A stretch of 52,921 nucleotides of DNA from Mizugakiibacter sediminis (GTDB lineage: Bacteria > Pseudomonadota > Gammaproteobacteria > Xanthomonadales > Rhodanobacteraceae), in contig NZ_DF970196.1 in the NCBI RefSeq assembly GCF_000953855.2, positions 1 through 52,921 on the forward strand, given 5' to 3'. A program made the position numbers and the translations under genes. Under the pieces are notes generated by a model. It did not search any database. It was not told where the DNA came from and worked only from the letters and a program-made list of their open reading frames with translations. How positions within the stretch are numbered: position 1 is the first letter of the stretch; each line of letters starts with the position of its first letter. This document shows, piece by piece, positions 1-11,141 of this stretch.

Positions 1-960
1 CGGCGCATGCGCCACGCGTGCCAGCGCGGCCAGCAGCAGCCCGGCGCCGGCCAGCGCCGCCAGCCCGACCAGCGCGCCGCGGCCCGGGCGTGGCCGGTGC
101 GCGTCCAGCCAGGCGCGCAGGCCGCCGGTCTCGCCGTTCTCCAGGCGCGCGGCCAGTTCCTCGACCGCTTCCAGCATCTCCTCCGCGTTCTGGTAGCGCT
201 CGGCCGGCGTCTTCGCCATGGCGCGGTCCAGCAGCGGTTGCCACAGGCGTTTCATCGGCGGCAGCCGCGGCACCGGGTTTTCCAGATGCGCGATCGCCAC
301 CGACAGCGCGTCCGGGCCGTGGAACGGCAGTTCGCCGGTCAACAGCTCGTAGCAGACCACGCCGAGGCTGTAGAGGTCGGAGCGGCCGTCGGTGGCCTGG
401 CCGCGCGCCTGCTCCGGGCTCATGTAGCCGGAGGAGCCCAGCGTCGCGCCCTCGCGCGTCACGCGCAGGTGGTTGCGCGTGGCCAGCGCGATGCCGAAGT
501 CGGCCAGCAGCGGCCGGTCCAGCTTGTCGAACAGCACGTTCTCCGGCTTGACGTCGCGGTGCACGATGCCCTGTTCGTGCGCGTAGGCCAGCGCCTTCAG
601 CAGGGCGCGCATGATCTCGACGATGCGCGCCGGCTGCTCGCCCAGCTTGCGCCGGCCGAGGTCGCCGTTGGGCAGGTAGGGCATCGTGTAGTAGAGCTGC
701 CCGGTCGAGGTGCGGCCGACGTCGTAGATGCTGACGATGTGCGGATGGTCGAGGCGCGCGATCGTGCGCGCCTCCTGCTCGAAGCGCGTGGCGGCCTCGT
801 CGTTCGGCGTGTGCTCGGCGGCCAGCACCTTCACCGCCACCGGGCGCCCCAGCGACACTTGGATCGCCAGATAGACGGTCGCCATGCCGCCCTGGCCGAT
901 CTGGCGCACGATGCGGTAGCCGGGGATGTCGAAACTGGCGCCGGCGACGGCGTGGTTCAT
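1..960 (-). CDS. Serine/threonine protein kinase, PknB-like (partial)
   Basis: A Hanks-type Ser/Thr protein kinase; its C-terminus lies beyond base 1. From the ATG at 960 the visible 320 residues show the glycine loop GQGGMATVY (22-30), the ATP-binding lysine in VAVKVL (about 44), the catalytic loop HRDVKPENVL, the metal-binding DFG in ADFGIA, and a SPEQARG activation segment. After the kinase domain comes a basic stretch and a hydrophobic segment ending at the window edge (LVGLAALAGAGLLLAALA), so it is probably a membrane kinase with a C-terminal sensor domain outside this window. It is divergent from the gene at 1007. The substrate is unknown. All core catalytic motifs are present, so it should be active. 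Confidence 0.93.
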   Translation of the reverse strand, partial: MNHAVAGASFDIPGYRIVRQIGQGGMATVYLAIQVSLGRPVAVKVLAAEHTPNDEAATRFEQEARTIARLDHPHIVSIYDVGRTSTGQLYYTMPYLPNGDLGRRKLGEQPARIVEIMRALLKALAYAHEQGIVHRDVKPENVLFDKLDRPLLADFGIALATRNHLRVTREGATLGSSGYMSPEQARGQATDGRSDLYSLGVVCYELLTGELPFHGPDALSVAIAHLENPVPRLPPMKRLWQPLLDRAMAKTPAERYQNAEEMLEAVEELAARLENGETGGLRAWLDAHRPRPGRGALVGLAALAGAGLLLAALARVAHAP

Positions 961-1006
961 GTTCACGGAAACCCCATGGACAAGCCCGCCGATTCTAGCC
1001 CAAGCG

Positions 1007-1588
1007 ATGTTCAGGCCCGCGTGGGACAATCCGGCCGTGCCCGCGCCCCCGGTTCTCCTGCTGATCGCGCCGCTCGGCCTGCCGGGAGCGGGCAAGAGCG
1101 CGCTGGCGCGGGCGCTGCAACGGCGGCTGCGCCTGCCGCGAGTCTGCCGCGACGCTATCCGGGCGGCGATGTTTCCGCAAGGCGGTGCCGGCGCCGGCGA
1201 GAAGCGCGCCGCGTTTGCGGCGGTGCTGGCCGCGGCCGCGCTGCACCTTGGCGCCGGGCGAAGCTGCATCGTCGACGGCGCGACGTTCGCCCGCGAGGCC
1301 GACCGGCGCCGCCTGCAGGCGCTGGCGCGCCGCCACGGCGCGCGCGTCCTCTGGCTGCATCTCGACTGCCCGCCCGCGCTGGCGCGGCGGCGCGTGGCGC
1401 GTCAGCGCGCGCATCCGGCACCGGACCGCACGCCGGCGCTGGTCGATGCGGTGGCGGCGCGTTTCGCCCCGCCGCCGCGGGACGCGTTGCGGCTGGATGC
1501 GGCACGGCCGCGCGGCGAACTGCTGGCGCAGGCGCTGGCGGCGATCGCGCGCGTCAGGGCGCCGCGGCCTCGCGCGTCCGCGCCTTGA
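1007..1588 (+). CDS. P-loop AAA/zeta-toxin-like kinase family protein
   Basis: A 193-residue nucleotide-binding protein with a Walker A motif GLPGAGKSA near the N-terminus, resembling the small ATP-dependent kinases annotated as 'AAA family ATPase' or 'ATP-binding protein'. Further features are RVCRDAIRAAMF (a typical RxD segment after the first strand), a central LHLDCPPALARRRVARQR that looks like an arginine-rich lid, and a very Ala/Arg-rich tail. The start is either the ATG at 1007 or the GTG at 1037; both lie upstream of the P-loop. It diverges from the Ser/Thr kinase (46 bp apart), and its 3' end overlaps the convergent DUF4442 gene by 35 nt. The phosphate acceptor is unknown. Confidence 0.7.
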   Translation: MFRPAWDNPAVPAPPVLLLIAPLGLPGAGKSALARALQRRLRLPRVCRDAIRAAMFPQGGAGAGEKRAAFAAVLAAAALHLGAGRSCIVDGATFAREADRRRLQALARRHGARVLWLHLDCPPALARRRVARQRAHPAPDRTPALVDAVAARFAPPPRDALRLDAARPRGELLAQALAAIARVRAPRPRASAP

Positions 1589-2027
1589 GCCGCACGTAGA
1601 GCTGCTTGCGCACGCGCGCGATCACCTCGCCGTCGGCGGTCTTCAGCTCGGTCTCGAACCAGCGCAGCACGCGCTCGCCGTTCGCCGCGGCGATGCGCAG
1701 CTCTTCCACCACGGCGTCGTCCAGCTCGAAATCGGCGTAGACGTCGGCGCGGCCGGGCGCGATGAAGTCGATCGCGCCGGCCTTGTCCCAGACGACGTAG
1801 TCGCGGCCGAGGCGGTGCATCGTCAGCAGCATCCAGAACGGATCGCTCATCGCGAACAGGCTGCCGCCGAACTGCGTGCCGACGTAGTTGCGGTTCCAGC
1901 GCGTCAGCCGCAGGGCGACGCGCGCCGAGCGCCAGTCGTCGGCGATCGCCAGCACGCGCACGCCGGCGAAGAGGTAGGGCGGCCACAGGTTCATCACCCG
2001 CCGCAGGGTGCGCGGAGACAGGTTCAT
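1554..2027 (-). CDS. DUF4442 hot-dog-fold thioesterase-like protein
   Basis: A 157-residue protein of the DUF4442 / YiiD C-terminal family, which adopts the hot-dog fold of acyl-CoA thioesterases. Visible hallmarks are the N-terminal helix NLWPPYLFAGVRV, the central NRNYVGTQFGGSLFAMSDP (the asparagine/glycine-rich turn that forms the hot-dog active-site region), and the C-terminal VARVRKQLYVRLK strand. The length matches the family. The start codon overlaps the stop of the upstream membrane-protein gene by 4 nt (ATGA), so they are probably co-transcribed and translationally coupled. The substrate has not been established for this family. Confidence 0.85.
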   Translation of the reverse strand: MNLSPRTLRRVMNLWPPYLFAGVRVLAIADDWRSARVALRLTRWNRNYVGTQFGGSLFAMSDPFWMLLTMHRLGRDYVVWDKAGAIDFIAPGRADVYADFELDDAVVEELRIAAANGERVLRWFETELKTADGEVIARVRKQLYVRLKARTREAAAP

Positions 2028-2395
2028 GGCTGCGAAGAGCCCTTATCGCGCTCGAGATGGAAGCGGTGCAGCAGGCGGTGCGCGAACGGCGCGAACAGCA
2101 GGCCGGTGAGGAACATCACCACCAGTCCGCTGTACAGCGCGTAGCTGCCGGCGAACAGCTTGCCGGCGCCGGTCTGCGGCGCCGCCAGCGGACCCATGCC
2201 GGAGAGGATCATCGCCGCGTTGGCGTAGGCGTCCAGCCAGCCCATGCCCTCGGTGCAGTGGTAACCGAGCATGCCGATCGCCAGCGAGGCGGCGACGACG
2301 ATCATGCCGGCGAGCAGGGTGCGGGCGACGCGCCGGACGAAGCGCCGGCGCGGCAGCAGCGGATCGGAGCGGTGCTCGAAGCCGCGCCAGATCAT
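2024..2395 (-). CDS. Two-helix membrane protein, ion-channel-like
   Basis: A 123-residue inner-membrane protein with two predicted transmembrane helices (about residues 25-45, LLAGMIVVAASLAIGMLGY, and about 85-105, SGLVVMFLTGLLFAPFAH). They flank a re-entrant-looking segment (AAMILSGMGPLAAPQTGAGK) where a pore loop would sit. This arrangement is common among small 'potassium channel family' or 'two pore domain' annotations, but the GYG-type selectivity filter is not visible, so channel function is inference. It ends in a basic cytoplasmic tail (HRLLHRFHLERDKG). It lies between cnoX and the DUF4442 gene with gaps of 6 and -4 nt, so all three probably form one operon. Confidence 0.7.
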   Translation of the reverse strand: MIWRGFEHRSDPLLPRRRFVRRVARTLLAGMIVVAASLAIGMLGYHCTEGMGWLDAYANAAMILSGMGPLAAPQTGAGKLFAGSYALYSGLVVMFLTGLLFAPFAHRLLHRFHLERDKGSSQP

Positions 2396-2401
2396 GGCCG
2401 C

Positions 2402-3283
2402 TCAGAACAGCAGCGAAGCCATCTTGCGCCGGTACGTGCCGACCAGTTCGGCGTCGTCGAGCACGTTGAAGGCGGCGATCAGGCGCTTCTTCGCCTGGCC
2501 GTCGTTCCAGTCGCGCTGCGCGCGCAGGATGTCGAGGAACTGCTCCAGCCCGGCCGCGGTCTCGCCTTCCACCAGCAGGCGCACGCCGAGCAGGTCGCGC
2601 GCGGCGTGGTCGTCGGGATTGCGGGCGAGACGGTGCTCGAGCTCGGCCATCGGCGGCGCGCCTTCCAGCGCACGCGCGAAGTCGAGCTGGCCGCGCAGAC
2701 GCCTGGCGCGATCGTCGGTGGCGAGGTTGGCCGGCAGCGCGTCCAGCTCGGCTTCCGCGGCGGCGGCGTTGCCGGCGCGCATGAACGCCAGCGCCAGATC
2801 CAGCTTCAGCTCCGGCTTGTCGGGCTGCCCGGCGATGGCCTGCTGCAGGCGCGCGATGGTTTCCTCGGGCGTCTCGGCGAGGTAGTCCTCCGCTTCCTCG
2901 GCGAGCGCTTCCTCGGCCGGCGCCGCGCCGGGCTGCACGTGGCGCGACAGGAACTCGCGCAGCGCGCTTTCCGGCAGCGCGCCCTGGAAGCCGTCGACGA
3001 TCTGGCCGTCGCGCACCAGCATCACCGTGGGAATGCTGCGGATGCCGAACATGCCGGCCAGCATCTGCTCCTTGTCGCAGTCCACCTTGGCCAGGCGCAC
3101 GGCGCCGTCGTACTCGGCGACCAGCTTCTCCAAGAGCGGGCCGAGCGTCTTGCACGGGCCGCACCAGGTCGCCCAAAAATCCACCAGCACCGGCTGCTGC
3201 AGCGAGGCCTGCAGCACCTCGGCCTCGAACGTGGCCTGGGTGACGTCGAAGACGAAGGGTGAGGCGGCGGGGGCGGCGTTCAT
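2402..3283 (-). CDS. cnoX: Thioredoxin domain-TPR chaperedoxin (CnoX/YbbN family)
   Basis: A 293-residue cytoplasmic protein with an N-terminal thioredoxin fold (residues 1-115) and a C-terminal tetratricopeptide-like helical region (about 130-293). The active site is a full WCGPC with the preceding VDFWAT, and the cis-proline SIPTVML is present. The family acts as a holdase and redox partner that hands substrates to GroEL/DnaK. The E. coli founding member lacks a functional CxxC, whereas this protein keeps both cysteines. It should therefore be redox-active, and is often annotated 'thioredoxin' in this order. Length agrees with the family (about 280-300). It is the first gene of a leftward run with the two genes downstream. 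Confidence 0.9.
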   Translation of the reverse strand: MNAAPAASPFVFDVTQATFEAEVLQASLQQPVLVDFWATWCGPCKTLGPLLEKLVAEYDGAVRLAKVDCDKEQMLAGMFGIRSIPTVMLVRDGQIVDGFQGALPESALREFLSRHVQPGAAPAEEALAEEAEDYLAETPEETIARLQQAIAGQPDKPELKLDLALAFMRAGNAAAAEAELDALPANLATDDRARRLRGQLDFARALEGAPPMAELEHRLARNPDDHAARDLLGVRLLVEGETAAGLEQFLDILRAQRDWNDGQAKKRLIAAFNVLDDAELVGTYRRKMASLLF

Positions 3284-3460
3284 GAGGGCGGTCCGTGATC
3301 CAGATCGCCGTAGATTGTGCCAGCGCCCGTGAATACAAGGCAGCCCGCCGCGGGACGAAGCGCCGCCGTCCGGTGTTTCGCCGCCGATACGGGGCGCCCC
3401 CCGGCCCCGCGCCGCCGGCCCGGCGAAGGCCGGGACCGAGTCGTTCGTCCCGCGCCGCCG

Positions 3461-3534
3461 TCCCGGCGAAAGCGGGGACCCAGCGCCCCGGCTGTGCGCT
3501 GCGGGCGCTGGATTCCGGCGTTCGCCGCAATGAC
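3461..3534. repeat. REP/BIME-like inverted repeat
   Basis: An imperfect long inverted repeat in the spacer between two leftward genes. The arm at about 3462-3487 (CCCGGCGAAAGCGGGGACC followed by CAGCGCCC) is complementary to the arm at about 3503-3530 (GGGCGCTGGATTCCGGCG followed by TTCGCCGCAA). Half-arms of the same kind occur just upstream (3419-3436, CGGCGAAGGCCGGGACC). Elements of this form, ending in CGCCGnAATGACG, are typical multi-copy REP sequences in Xanthomonadales intergenic DNA. The rest of the 303-bp spacer (3284-3586) holds no gene. Confidence 0.75.
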
Positions 3535-3586
3535 GCGGGAGGCTGCGGCGGACCGGGCGCGGTCGCGGTGCGGTTCGCGTGCGCGT

Positions 3587-4915
3587 TCAGGGCGCCGCCG
3601 CGGCGTCGTTGCGGTACACCTGGCCGTCCTTCATCACGAAATCGACCTTCTGCATCAGCGTGATGTCGTCCAGCGGATTGCCGGGCACGGCGACGACGTC
3701 GGCGTACTTGCCCGGGGCGATGCTGCCGAGGTTCTTCTCCTGCCGCAGGAGCTCGGCGGCGTGGGTGGTGGCAGCCTGGATGGCGAACAGCGGCGGCATG
3801 CCGGCCTGCACCATGTACTCGAACTCCTTGGCGTTCTGGCCGTGCGGATACACCGAGGCGTCGGTGCCGAAGGCGATCTTCACGCCGGCCTTGTAGGCGC
3901 GCCCGGCGGTGGCCTGGATGATCGGCCCGACCTGCTTCGCCTTCGCCGCCACCTGCGGCGGGTAGTAGCCCGGCTTGTCCGCCATCTGCTCGACGTACTT
4001 GCCGGCGATGATGGTCGGCACGTACCAGGTGCCGCGCTGCTTCATCAGCTTCATGTCCTCGTCGTTCATGAAGGTGCCGTGCTCGATCGAGTCGACGCCG
4101 CCCAGCACCGCGCGGCGGATCGCCTCGGCGCCGTGCGCGTGCGCGGCCACGGTGTAGCCGTAGTCGTGTGCGGCGGCGACGACGGCCTTGATCTCCTCCA
4201 GCGTCATCTGCGGGTTGTCGGCGCTGGCGCTTTCGTCCAGCACGCCGCCGGAGGGCATGATCTTGATCAGGTCGTCGCCGTCCTTGTAGTGCTGGCGCAC
4301 CGCCTTCCAGGCGTCCTCCGGGCTGTTGACGATGCCTTGCCTGGGGCCGGGGTCGCCGGCCAGGTCCTGGCGGTAGCCGTCGGTGGGATCGGCATGGCCG
4401 CCGGTCGAGCCGATCGGCACGCCGGCGGTGAAGATGCGCGGACCCGGCAGGATGCCGGCGTTGATCGCGTTGCGCAGCGCCACCGATTCGTTGTCGGTGT
4501 CGCCGAGGTTGCGCACGGTGGTGAAGCCGGCCATCAGCGTGCGCCGGGCGTAGACCGTCGAGCGCACCGCGTAGTCGGCGATGTTCCAGCGGAACTGGTC
4601 GCTGTAGCCGGTGGGGCTGGTCTGGCCGGTGAGGTGGGTGTGGCTGTCGATCAGGCCGGGCAGGCAGGTGTCGGCGGCGGGCAGCCTGATCGTTTGGGCG
4701 CCGGGGCGTTCCTGCGCGCCGGTGACGACTTCCTTGATGCGGTTGCCCTCGATCACGACGGTGGTCGGGCCGAGCATCTTGCCGGCCGCCACGTCGAGCA
4801 GGCGGCCGCACTGCAGCACGGTCGCCGCCGGCGCGGCGGGGGCGTCGGCGGCGCAGACGGCCGCGGCGGAAACGGCGAGTACGGCGGCGATCGCCGCGGC
4901 GAGGCGTGGCTTCAT
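3587..4915 (-). CDS. Secreted amidohydrolase family metallohydrolase
   Basis: A 442-residue amidohydrolase-superfamily enzyme of the Xaa-Pro dipeptidase / imidazolonepropionase-like group. The N-terminus is a Sec signal peptide (MKPRLAAAIAAVLAVSAAAV, cut near CAADA), so it acts in the periplasm or outside. Metal-site motifs are visible in order: DSHTHLTG (HxH after strand 1), AHAHGAEAI, GVDSIEHGTFM, and the final aspartate in IAFGTDASVYPHG. The C-terminal composite domain (PGKYADVVAVPGNPLDDI) is complete. The likely substrates are dipeptides or cyclic amides, but the specificity cannot be read. It is divergent from leuS, with a 219-bp shared upstream region. Confidence 0.88.
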   Translation of the reverse strand: MKPRLAAAIAAVLAVSAAAVCAADAPAAPAATVLQCGRLLDVAAGKMLGPTTVVIEGNRIKEVVTGAQERPGAQTIRLPAADTCLPGLIDSHTHLTGQTSPTGYSDQFRWNIADYAVRSTVYARRTLMAGFTTVRNLGDTDNESVALRNAINAGILPGPRIFTAGVPIGSTGGHADPTDGYRQDLAGDPGPRQGIVNSPEDAWKAVRQHYKDGDDLIKIMPSGGVLDESASADNPQMTLEEIKAVVAAAHDYGYTVAAHAHGAEAIRRAVLGGVDSIEHGTFMNDEDMKLMKQRGTWYVPTIIAGKYVEQMADKPGYYPPQVAAKAKQVGPIIQATAGRAYKAGVKIAFGTDASVYPHGQNAKEFEYMVQAGMPPLFAIQAATTHAAELLRQEKNLGSIAPGKYADVVAVPGNPLDDITLMQKVDFVMKDGQVYRNDAAAAP

Positions 4916-5048
4916 GGCGGTTCCCCAAGTGTGTGGATGGTCGATGCTCCATCTTTGGCGATATGCCGCCGCCGCGCGGGTGCCATTCGGCAGGGGGGAC
5001 GGCGCGACCTTGGTCGCGAGGCGGGACGTCGCCCGCGGACATGTCGGG

Positions 5049-7747
<2,699 letters not shown>

Positions 7748-7861
7748 GCCGATGCGTGCGCGCGTCGGCGGCGGCACGCCGCGCCGGCGCTCGCCACGGC
7801 ACCGGCGCAGGCCGTACGATCCGCGCATCGCGCGTCCGTCCCCTTCGCCCGGAATCCGCAC

Positions 7862-8428
7862 ATGACCCTGCGCCGACTGCCGCTCCTCCTCGCCGCCTGC
7901 GCCGCGCTGCTGCTCGCCGGCTGCGGCTTCCACCTGCGCCGCAGCGCCGCGCTGCCGGAGGCGATGCAGCGCGTGTATCTCGACGTCAACGGCGGCGGCG
8001 ACCTGCCGCGCGAGCTGCGTCTCGCCGTGCGCCTGTCCGGCGCCACGGTGGAGGACGCGCCCGGCCCGGGCATCGCCACGCTGGAAGTGCCGGTCGCCGC
8101 CTTCCGCACCGACGCGCTGACCGTCAGCGGCTTCGCGCGCATCACCGAGTACGCGGTGCGCTACCACGTCGAGTTCGACGTCAAGGCCGCCGACGGCAAG
8201 CCGGTGGTGGCGCGCCAGGTGATCGACATGTCGCGCGAGTACACCTTCGACCCCACCCAGGTGGTCGGCAACGAGGCGCAGCAGGAGGAGATCCGCCGCG
8301 GCCTCACCCGCGACATGGTGCAGGCGATCATGCGCCGCCTCGAAGCCGCGCGCCTGCATCCGCAGGCGGTGCTGCAGCCGGAGTCCTCGGCGCCGCCGCA
8401 GGACGACGGCGGGCCGTCGCCGCGCTGA
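7862..8428 (+). CDS. lptE: LPS-assembly lipoprotein LptE
   Basis: A 188-residue outer-membrane lipoprotein that plugs the LptD barrel during lipopolysaccharide delivery. A lipoprotein signal peptide ends in the lipobox LLAGCGFHLR (lipidated Cys about residue 20), and the GCGFHLR start of the mature protein is diagnostic of LptE. Typical core strands are visible (VYLDVNGGGDLPRELRLAV, YHVEFDVKAADGK), along with EEIRRGLTRDMVQAIMRRL near the end. The proline-rich tail (SSAPPQDDGGPSPR) is likely disordered. It lies 114 bp after leuS and 3 bp before holA, the usual gammaproteobacterial order. Confidence 0.97.
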   Translation: MTLRRLPLLLAACAALLLAGCGFHLRRSAALPEAMQRVYLDVNGGGDLPRELRLAVRLSGATVEDAPGPGIATLEVPVAAFRTDALTVSGFARITEYAVRYHVEFDVKAADGKPVVARQVIDMSREYTFDPTQVVGNEAQQEEIRRGLTRDMVQAIMRRLEAARLHPQAVLQPESSAPPQDDGGPSPR

Positions 8429-8431
8429 GCG

Positions 8432-9445
8432 ATGCCCACCGGACTCGCCCAGTTCCACAAGGCGCTCGGCGCGCAGCAGCTCGCGCCGGTCTATCTGCTG
8501 GCCGGCGAAGAGCCGCTGCTGCTGCTGGAGGCCGCCGACGCGCTGCGCGCGCGCGCGCGCGCGATGGGCTACGGCGAACGCGAGGTGCTGGACGCCGAAT
8601 CCGGTTTCGACTGGAACGAGCTCGCCCGCGCCGCCGCCGGCATGTCGCTGTTCGCCGCGCGCCGCCTGCTCGACCTGCGCCTGCCCGGCGGCAAGCCCGG
8701 CAAGGACGGCGCCGCGGCGATCGCGGAGTACTGCGCGGCGCCGCCGCCCGACACCGTGCTGCTGATCACCTGCACGCAGTGGGACCGCCGCAGCGAGGGC
8801 GCGTGGGTGAAGGCGGTCGAGCAGGCCGGCGTGTACGTGCCGGTGTGGCCGCTGAAGCCGCACGAGCTGCCCGGCTGGATCGGCGAGCGCATGCGCTCGC
8901 GCGGTCTCGCCGCCACCCCCGACGCGATCGCCCTGCTGGCCGGGCGCGTCGAGGGCAACCTGCTCGCCGCCGCGCAGGAGATCGACAAGCTGGCCGTGCT
9001 GCACGGCGAGGGCCGGCTGGATGCGGCGACGCTGGAGCAGCTGGTCGCCGACAGCGCGCGCTACGACGCCTTCCGCCTCAGCGACGCCGCGTTCGGCGGC
9101 GACGGCGCGCGCGCCCTGCGCGTGCTGGCCGGGCTGCGCGGCGAAGGCGAGGATCTGATCCCGCTGCTCGGCTGGCTGATCAGCCAGCTCGGCATCGCCG
9201 CGCGCCTGGCCGCGGCGCGCGACTTCGCCGCCGCCGCGCGCGCCGAGGGTCTGTGGCAGGCGCGCGAGCAGCTGTTCCGCAAGGCGCTGAAACGCGCGCC
9301 GGCGGATCATTGGGCGCGCTGCCTGATGCGCGCCGGCTCGATCGACCGCATGGCCAAGGGCCGCGCATCCGGCGATCCGTGGCGCGAGCTGGAGCGCCTG
9401 GTCGTGGCGATTGCCGAGCCGCGCGCCGCCGCGGCGCTGGCATGA
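8432..9445 (+). CDS. holA: DNA polymerase III subunit delta
   Basis: A 337-residue delta subunit of the clamp loader, which opens the beta sliding clamp. The N-terminus QLAPVYLLAGEEPLLLLEA is the degenerate P-loop region typical of HolA (no functional Walker A lysine). The middle region WIGERMRSRGLAATPDAIALLAGRVEGNLLAAAQEIDKLAVL is the characteristic helical lid domain, and the C-terminal collar domain follows (LLGWLISQLGIAARL). The length fits the family (about 340). The stop codon overlaps the nadD start (ATGA), so they are translationally coupled. Confidence 0.97.
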   Translation: MPTGLAQFHKALGAQQLAPVYLLAGEEPLLLLEAADALRARARAMGYGEREVLDAESGFDWNELARAAAGMSLFAARRLLDLRLPGGKPGKDGAAAIAEYCAAPPPDTVLLITCTQWDRRSEGAWVKAVEQAGVYVPVWPLKPHELPGWIGERMRSRGLAATPDAIALLAGRVEGNLLAAAQEIDKLAVLHGEGRLDAATLEQLVADSARYDAFRLSDAAFGGDGARALRVLAGLRGEGEDLIPLLGWLISQLGIAARLAAARDFAAAARAEGLWQAREQLFRKALKRAPADHWARCLMRAGSIDRMAKGRASGDPWRELERLVVAIAEPRAAAALA

Positions 9446-10083
9446 GCATGCTCGCGTTCCTCGGCGGCACCTTCGATCCGGTGCACCTCGGCCACCTGCG
9501 CGTGGCCTGGGAAGCGGCCGAGGCGCTGGACGCCGAGGTGCGCCTGCTGCCGGCGCACGTGCCGCCGCACCGGCCGCCGCCGCAGGCCGGCGCCGCCGAG
9601 CGCGTCGCCCTGCTGCGCGCCGCGCTGGCCGGGCAGTCGCGGCTGACGCTGGACACGCGCGAGATCGAACGCGGCGGGCCGTCCTACATGATCGACACCC
9701 TGGTCGACCTGCGCCGCGAGGTCGGCCCGGCGCGGCCGCTGGTGCTGCTGCTGGGCGCCGACGCCTTCGCCGGACTCGCTGCCTGGCATCGCTGGCGCGA
9801 ACTGTTCGCGCAGGCCCACCTCGGCGTGCTGACCCGGCCCGGCGCCGCCCCGGCACTGCCGGCGGAACTCGCGGCGGAAGTCGCCCCGCGCCGCGTCGGC
9901 GACGCCGCGGCGCTGCGTGCCGCCCCGGCGGGGCACGTGCTGGCGATCGCCGTGACTGCGCTGGACATCTCCGCCAGCCGCGTGCGCGCGCTGCTGGCCG
10001 CCGGGCGCGAGCCGCGCTACCTCGTCCCCGAGGCGCTGTTGGCCGACCCGGCCCTGCTGGCGCCGTACCGCACGCCCCGCTGA
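9442..10083 (+). CDS. nadD: Nicotinate-mononucleotide adenylyltransferase
   Basis: A 213-residue NaMN adenylyltransferase, which forms deamido-NAD from nicotinate mononucleotide and ATP in NAD synthesis. The nucleotidyltransferase signature GGTFDPVHLGHLRV is at residues 8-21, and the ISASRVRALLAAGR motif (ISxxxR) that binds the ATP phosphates lies near the C-terminus. LVLLLGADAFAGLAAWHRWRELFAQAHLGVLTRPG is the usual central segment. The start at 9442 overlaps the holA stop by 4 nt, which fixes this start; an ATG two codons later (MLAF) is the only near alternative. Confidence 0.98.
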   Translation: MSMLAFLGGTFDPVHLGHLRVAWEAAEALDAEVRLLPAHVPPHRPPPQAGAAERVALLRAALAGQSRLTLDTREIERGGPSYMIDTLVDLRREVGPARPLVLLLGADAFAGLAAWHRWRELFAQAHLGVLTRPGAAPALPAELAAEVAPRRVGDAAALRAAPAGHVLAIAVTALDISASRVRALLAAGREPRYLVPEALLADPALLAPYRTPR

Positions 10084-10113
10084 ACCCGCGGCCGGAGCCG
10101 CCGACCGCAGCCA

Positions 10114-10142
10114 CTTTCCGGCCGGAATCGCGGCGCTATACT
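10114..10142 (+). promoter_or_regulatory. Candidate promoter for rsfS
   Basis: A good -10 hexamer, TATACT, sits at 10137-10142, about 40 bp before the rsfS start. The -35 region (around 10114-10120, TTTCCG) is weak. This suggests a separate promoter inside the cluster, in the 100-bp gap after nadD. Confidence 0.45.
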
Positions 10143-10183
10143 GGCCCCGCGCGCAGCCGCGCGCCCGACGAGGTAAGGCGCAC

Positions 10184-10588
10184 TTGGCCACACGTTCGAC
10201 ATCCCGCAAGACCGTCCAGAAACCCCTTCCTTCCACTTCCGACCAGGCCCTGCGCAGGCGCGTGCTCGACGCGCTGGACAAGCTCAAGGCCAAAGACGTC
10301 CGCGAGATCGACGTGCGCGGCAAGACGTCGATCGCCGACCTGCTGATCGTCGCCTCCGGCACCTCCAGCCGCCACGTCAAGTCCATCGCCGACGAAGTCA
10401 TCAAGTTCGCCAAGCAGGCGGGCGTGCTGCCGCTCGGCGTCGAGGGGCAGCAGGAAGCGGAGTGGGTGCTGGTCGACCTCGGCGACATCATCGTGCACGT
10501 GATGCTGCCGCGCATCCGCGAGTTCTACGGCCTCGAGCGGCTGTGGACCGTGGGCGACGACATGCCCGAAGCCGCCAACGCGGGCTGA
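10184..10588 (+). CDS. rsfS: Ribosomal silencing factor RsfS
   Basis: A 134-residue RsfS (Iojap/YbeB) protein that binds ribosomal protein uL14 and blocks subunit joining in stationary phase. It is recognised by IDVRGKTSIADLLIVASGTS, SRHVKSIADEV, GVEGQQEAEWVLVDLGDI and IVHVMLPRIREFYGLERLW. The start is a TTG at 10184, chosen because a strong ribosome-binding site (GAGGTAAGG, 10170-10178) precedes it at good spacing and no ATG lies between it and the conserved domain. rsfS followed by rlmH is a widely conserved pair. Confidence 0.97.
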   Translation: MATRSTSRKTVQKPLPSTSDQALRRRVLDALDKLKAKDVREIDVRGKTSIADLLIVASGTSSRHVKSIADEVIKFAKQAGVLPLGVEGQQEAEWVLVDLGDIIVHVMLPRIREFYGLERLWTVGDDMPEAANAG

Positions 10589-10670
10589 GCGCGGCGCGCC
10601 TGCGCCGCGCGACGCGTTTCCCACCCGGTGCCCACCGGCGCCGGAGCGACGCTCACGCAACGCGAATCCG

Positions 10671-11141
10671 ATGCGCGCCCGCATCCTCTCCGTCGGCGAA
10701 CGCATGCCCGCCTGGGTGGCCGGCGGCTACGCCGAGTACGAGAAGCGCCTCTCGCGCGACCTCAAGCTGGAGCTGGTCGAGATCCCGCTGGGCAACCGCG
10801 GCAAGGGCCGCGATCCCGCGCGCGCGATCGCCGAGGAAGGCGCCGCCGTGCTGGCGGCGATCCCGCGCGACGCCCAGGTGATCGCGCTGGATGGCCGCGG
10901 CCAGGCCTGGTCCAGCGAGGACCTGGCGCGGCAGCTCGCGCACTGGCGCATGGCCGGCCGCGACCTCGTGTTCCTGATCGGCGGCCCCGACGGCCACGCG
11001 CCGGAAGTGCTGGCGCGCGCCGACCAGCGCTGGTCGCTCGGCCCGCTGACCCTGCCGCACATGCTGGTGCGCCTGGTGCTGGTCGAGCAGCTCTATCGCG
11101 CGGCGACGATCGTCGCGGGGCATCCCTATCACCGCGCGTAG
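10671..11141 (+). CDS. rlmH: 23S rRNA pseudouridine-1915 N3-methyltransferase
   Basis: A 156-residue SPOUT methyltransferase that methylates pseudouridine 1915 of 23S rRNA on 70S ribosomes. It carries the trefoil-knot SAM-binding motif FLIGGPDGHAPEV and the C-terminal segment SLGPLTLPHMLVRLVLVEQLYRA, and ends in the family-typical HPYHRA. The length is standard. It is the last host gene before the prophage. In related genomes the next gene is maf, which here lies beyond the 36-kb insertion. Confidence 0.98.
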   Translation: MRARILSVGERMPAWVAGGYAEYEKRLSRDLKLELVEIPLGNRGKGRDPARAIAEEGAAVLAAIPRDAQVIALDGRGQAWSSEDLARQLAHWRMAGRDLVFLIGGPDGHAPEVLARADQRWSLGPLTLPHMLVRLVLVEQLYRAATIVAGHPYHRA

